This document shows positions 5,367-6,122 of a stretch of 6,122 nucleotides of DNA, piece by piece. The stretch is from positions 1 through 6,122 of the forward strand of contig JAIRSA010000199.1 in the NCBI GenBank assembly GCA_031255695.1, in the 5' to 3' direction. The notes under the pieces were generated by a model, which saw only the letters and a program-made list of their open reading frames with translations, ran no database searches and was not told the DNA's origin. The position numbers and the translations under genes are program-made. This DNA is from Eubacteriales Family XIII. Incertae Sedis bacterium (GTDB taxonomy: Bacteria > Bacillota > Clostridia > Peptostreptococcales > Anaerovoracaceae). Within the stretch, counting starts at the first letter, position 1, and the number at the start of each line of letters is the position of its first letter.

Positions 5367-6122
5367 TCAGTGTAAACCTTGCCGTTCGCTGTCAAATTCG
5401 GCTTTAATGCCCTCAAGTTCCTCGACCTTAGCCTCGGCATTATTTTGTTCCGCAAAATCTCTATAGGTCTGTTCCCCACTCTCCGGTTCAGCGGGATTTA
5501 TATCATATTTTGACAAGACATTTTGGGAAGGCTGACCCTTCGATTCATCTACCGCAACCATGAATTTTTCATATACTTCGTCGCTTATCACGAGTTGTGC
5601 AAGCGCATCGGGGTTAACTGCCTCTGACTGAATTTCCAATGGCACACACGAGTTGGGGCCCGACATTAAAAGCGTACCGTCATGTTGCGTATAAGCCATC
5701 ATCATGTAAACGCCACCCTCTTCCGCGATGGGTAAATCGTTCAATATGTAATATTTGCCGTCTTTCTCGCCAAACCCACCAGATTGCTTGACTTCAATAG
5801 GTTCATCAGTGATAAGATCGCCTTTCAAATTTTCCAACACAGTAACCGAAAAATTTGTTCTAGGGATCGAACCCAGGCCAAAGGCTTGTTCGGAACCGTT
5901 TAAAGCTTCGACTTTTCCTATGAAGACATAATCCGCTTCCGCAGCTGCCACGACAGGATCATATACATCAACTACATACATTGGCGATACATATTCAATC
6001 GGGACGCCGTCATCCGTAAACGTAGGCATCTGGCGCATAAGGGCCTGAGGCTCTTCGTTGCTGCCATTAGCACAGCCGCCACTTGCGAGCGCTATGACAC
6101 ACATAACGAGCACACTAATCTT
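5367..6122 (-). CDS. Lipoprotein of unknown function, 5' end cut by window edge
   Basis: The frame runs from the right edge to a TGA at 5367-5369, giving at least 251 residues. A GTG at 6111-6113 could serve as a start, but the frame stays open to the edge, where Lys-Ile-Ser precedes it. A signal peptide needs that positive charge, so the true start is probably just outside the window. The hydrophobic segment VLVMCVIALASGGC ends in a lipobox-like SGGC with the Cys codon at 6072-6074, suggesting lipid attachment and an extracellular position. The mature protein has a beta-rich core: DYVFIGKV, then SVTVLENLKGD, IEVKQSGG and KYYILNDLPIAEEGG. This pattern (exported protein, 'is a source of / effect on' strands then a Lys-Gly-Asp turn) resembles uncharacterised Gram-positive lipoproteins and loosely the TIMP/netrin-like OB fold, but I do not claim a function. 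The C-terminus is acidic and probably helical. GC content and codon use are visibly lower and more balanced than in the three rightward genes. Confidence 0.75.
   Translation of the reverse strand, partial: KISVLVMCVIALASGGCANGSNEEPQALMRQMPTFTDDGVPIEYVSPMYVVDVYDPVVAAAEADYVFIGKVEALNGSEQAFGLGSIPRTNFSVTVLENLKGDLITDEPIEVKQSGGFGEKDGKYYILNDLPIAEEGGVYMMMAYTQHDGTLLMSGPNSCVPLEIQSEAVNPDALAQLVISDEVYEKFMVAVDESKGQPSQNVLSKYDINPAEPESGEQTYRDFAEQNNAEAKVEELEGIKAEFDSERQGLH

Overview
The window looks like a piece of chromosome from a GC-rich, probably Gram-positive anaerobe of the Clostridia type. This is inferred from the purine-rich Shine-Dalgarno sites, a TTG start, the cohesin and dockerin modules, a YibE/F membrane protein and a lipoprotein. 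No rRNA, tRNA or other taxonomic marker is present, so the assignment is tentative. The central genes are GC-rich yet use the Ile codon ATA freely. Both ends of the window are richer in AT.

Layout: bases 1-314 hold no gene I can support, only AT-rich DNA with a 9-bp tandem repeat and a GC-rich palindrome. Three genes then run rightward. The first (315-1181, TTG start) encodes a secreted protein with a cohesin-like beta-sandwich, a Gly/Ala/Pro-rich linker and a C-terminal membrane anchor. The second (1321-3942) encodes a large secreted metallophosphoesterase with a galactose-binding-like N-terminal domain, a purple-acid-phosphatase-type N domain, a calcineurin-like catalytic domain, a cohesin-like domain and a C-terminal type I dockerin. 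The third (3957-5183) begins 14 bases after the second ends and encodes a YibE/F family integral membrane protein. From 5115 to 5259 a 19-bp G-rich repeat occurs three times at exact 61-bp intervals, crossing the end of the yibE/F gene. A long imperfect hairpin follows (5269-5336). The last gene (complement, 5367 to the right edge) encodes a lipoprotein of unknown function and lacks its first codons.

Working model (inference): the phosphatase is exported, and its dockerin could bind a cohesin on the cell surface. The neighbouring membrane-anchored cohesin-like protein is the obvious candidate receptor, although the phosphatase also carries its own cohesin-like domain and could self-associate. 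This would be a small, non-cellulosomal cohesin-dockerin system that displays a phosphatase. The tightly linked YibE/F protein may serve membrane transport connected with it, but its substrate cannot be read from the sequence. The repeat cluster and hairpin lie where the rightward genes meet the convergent lipoprotein gene.
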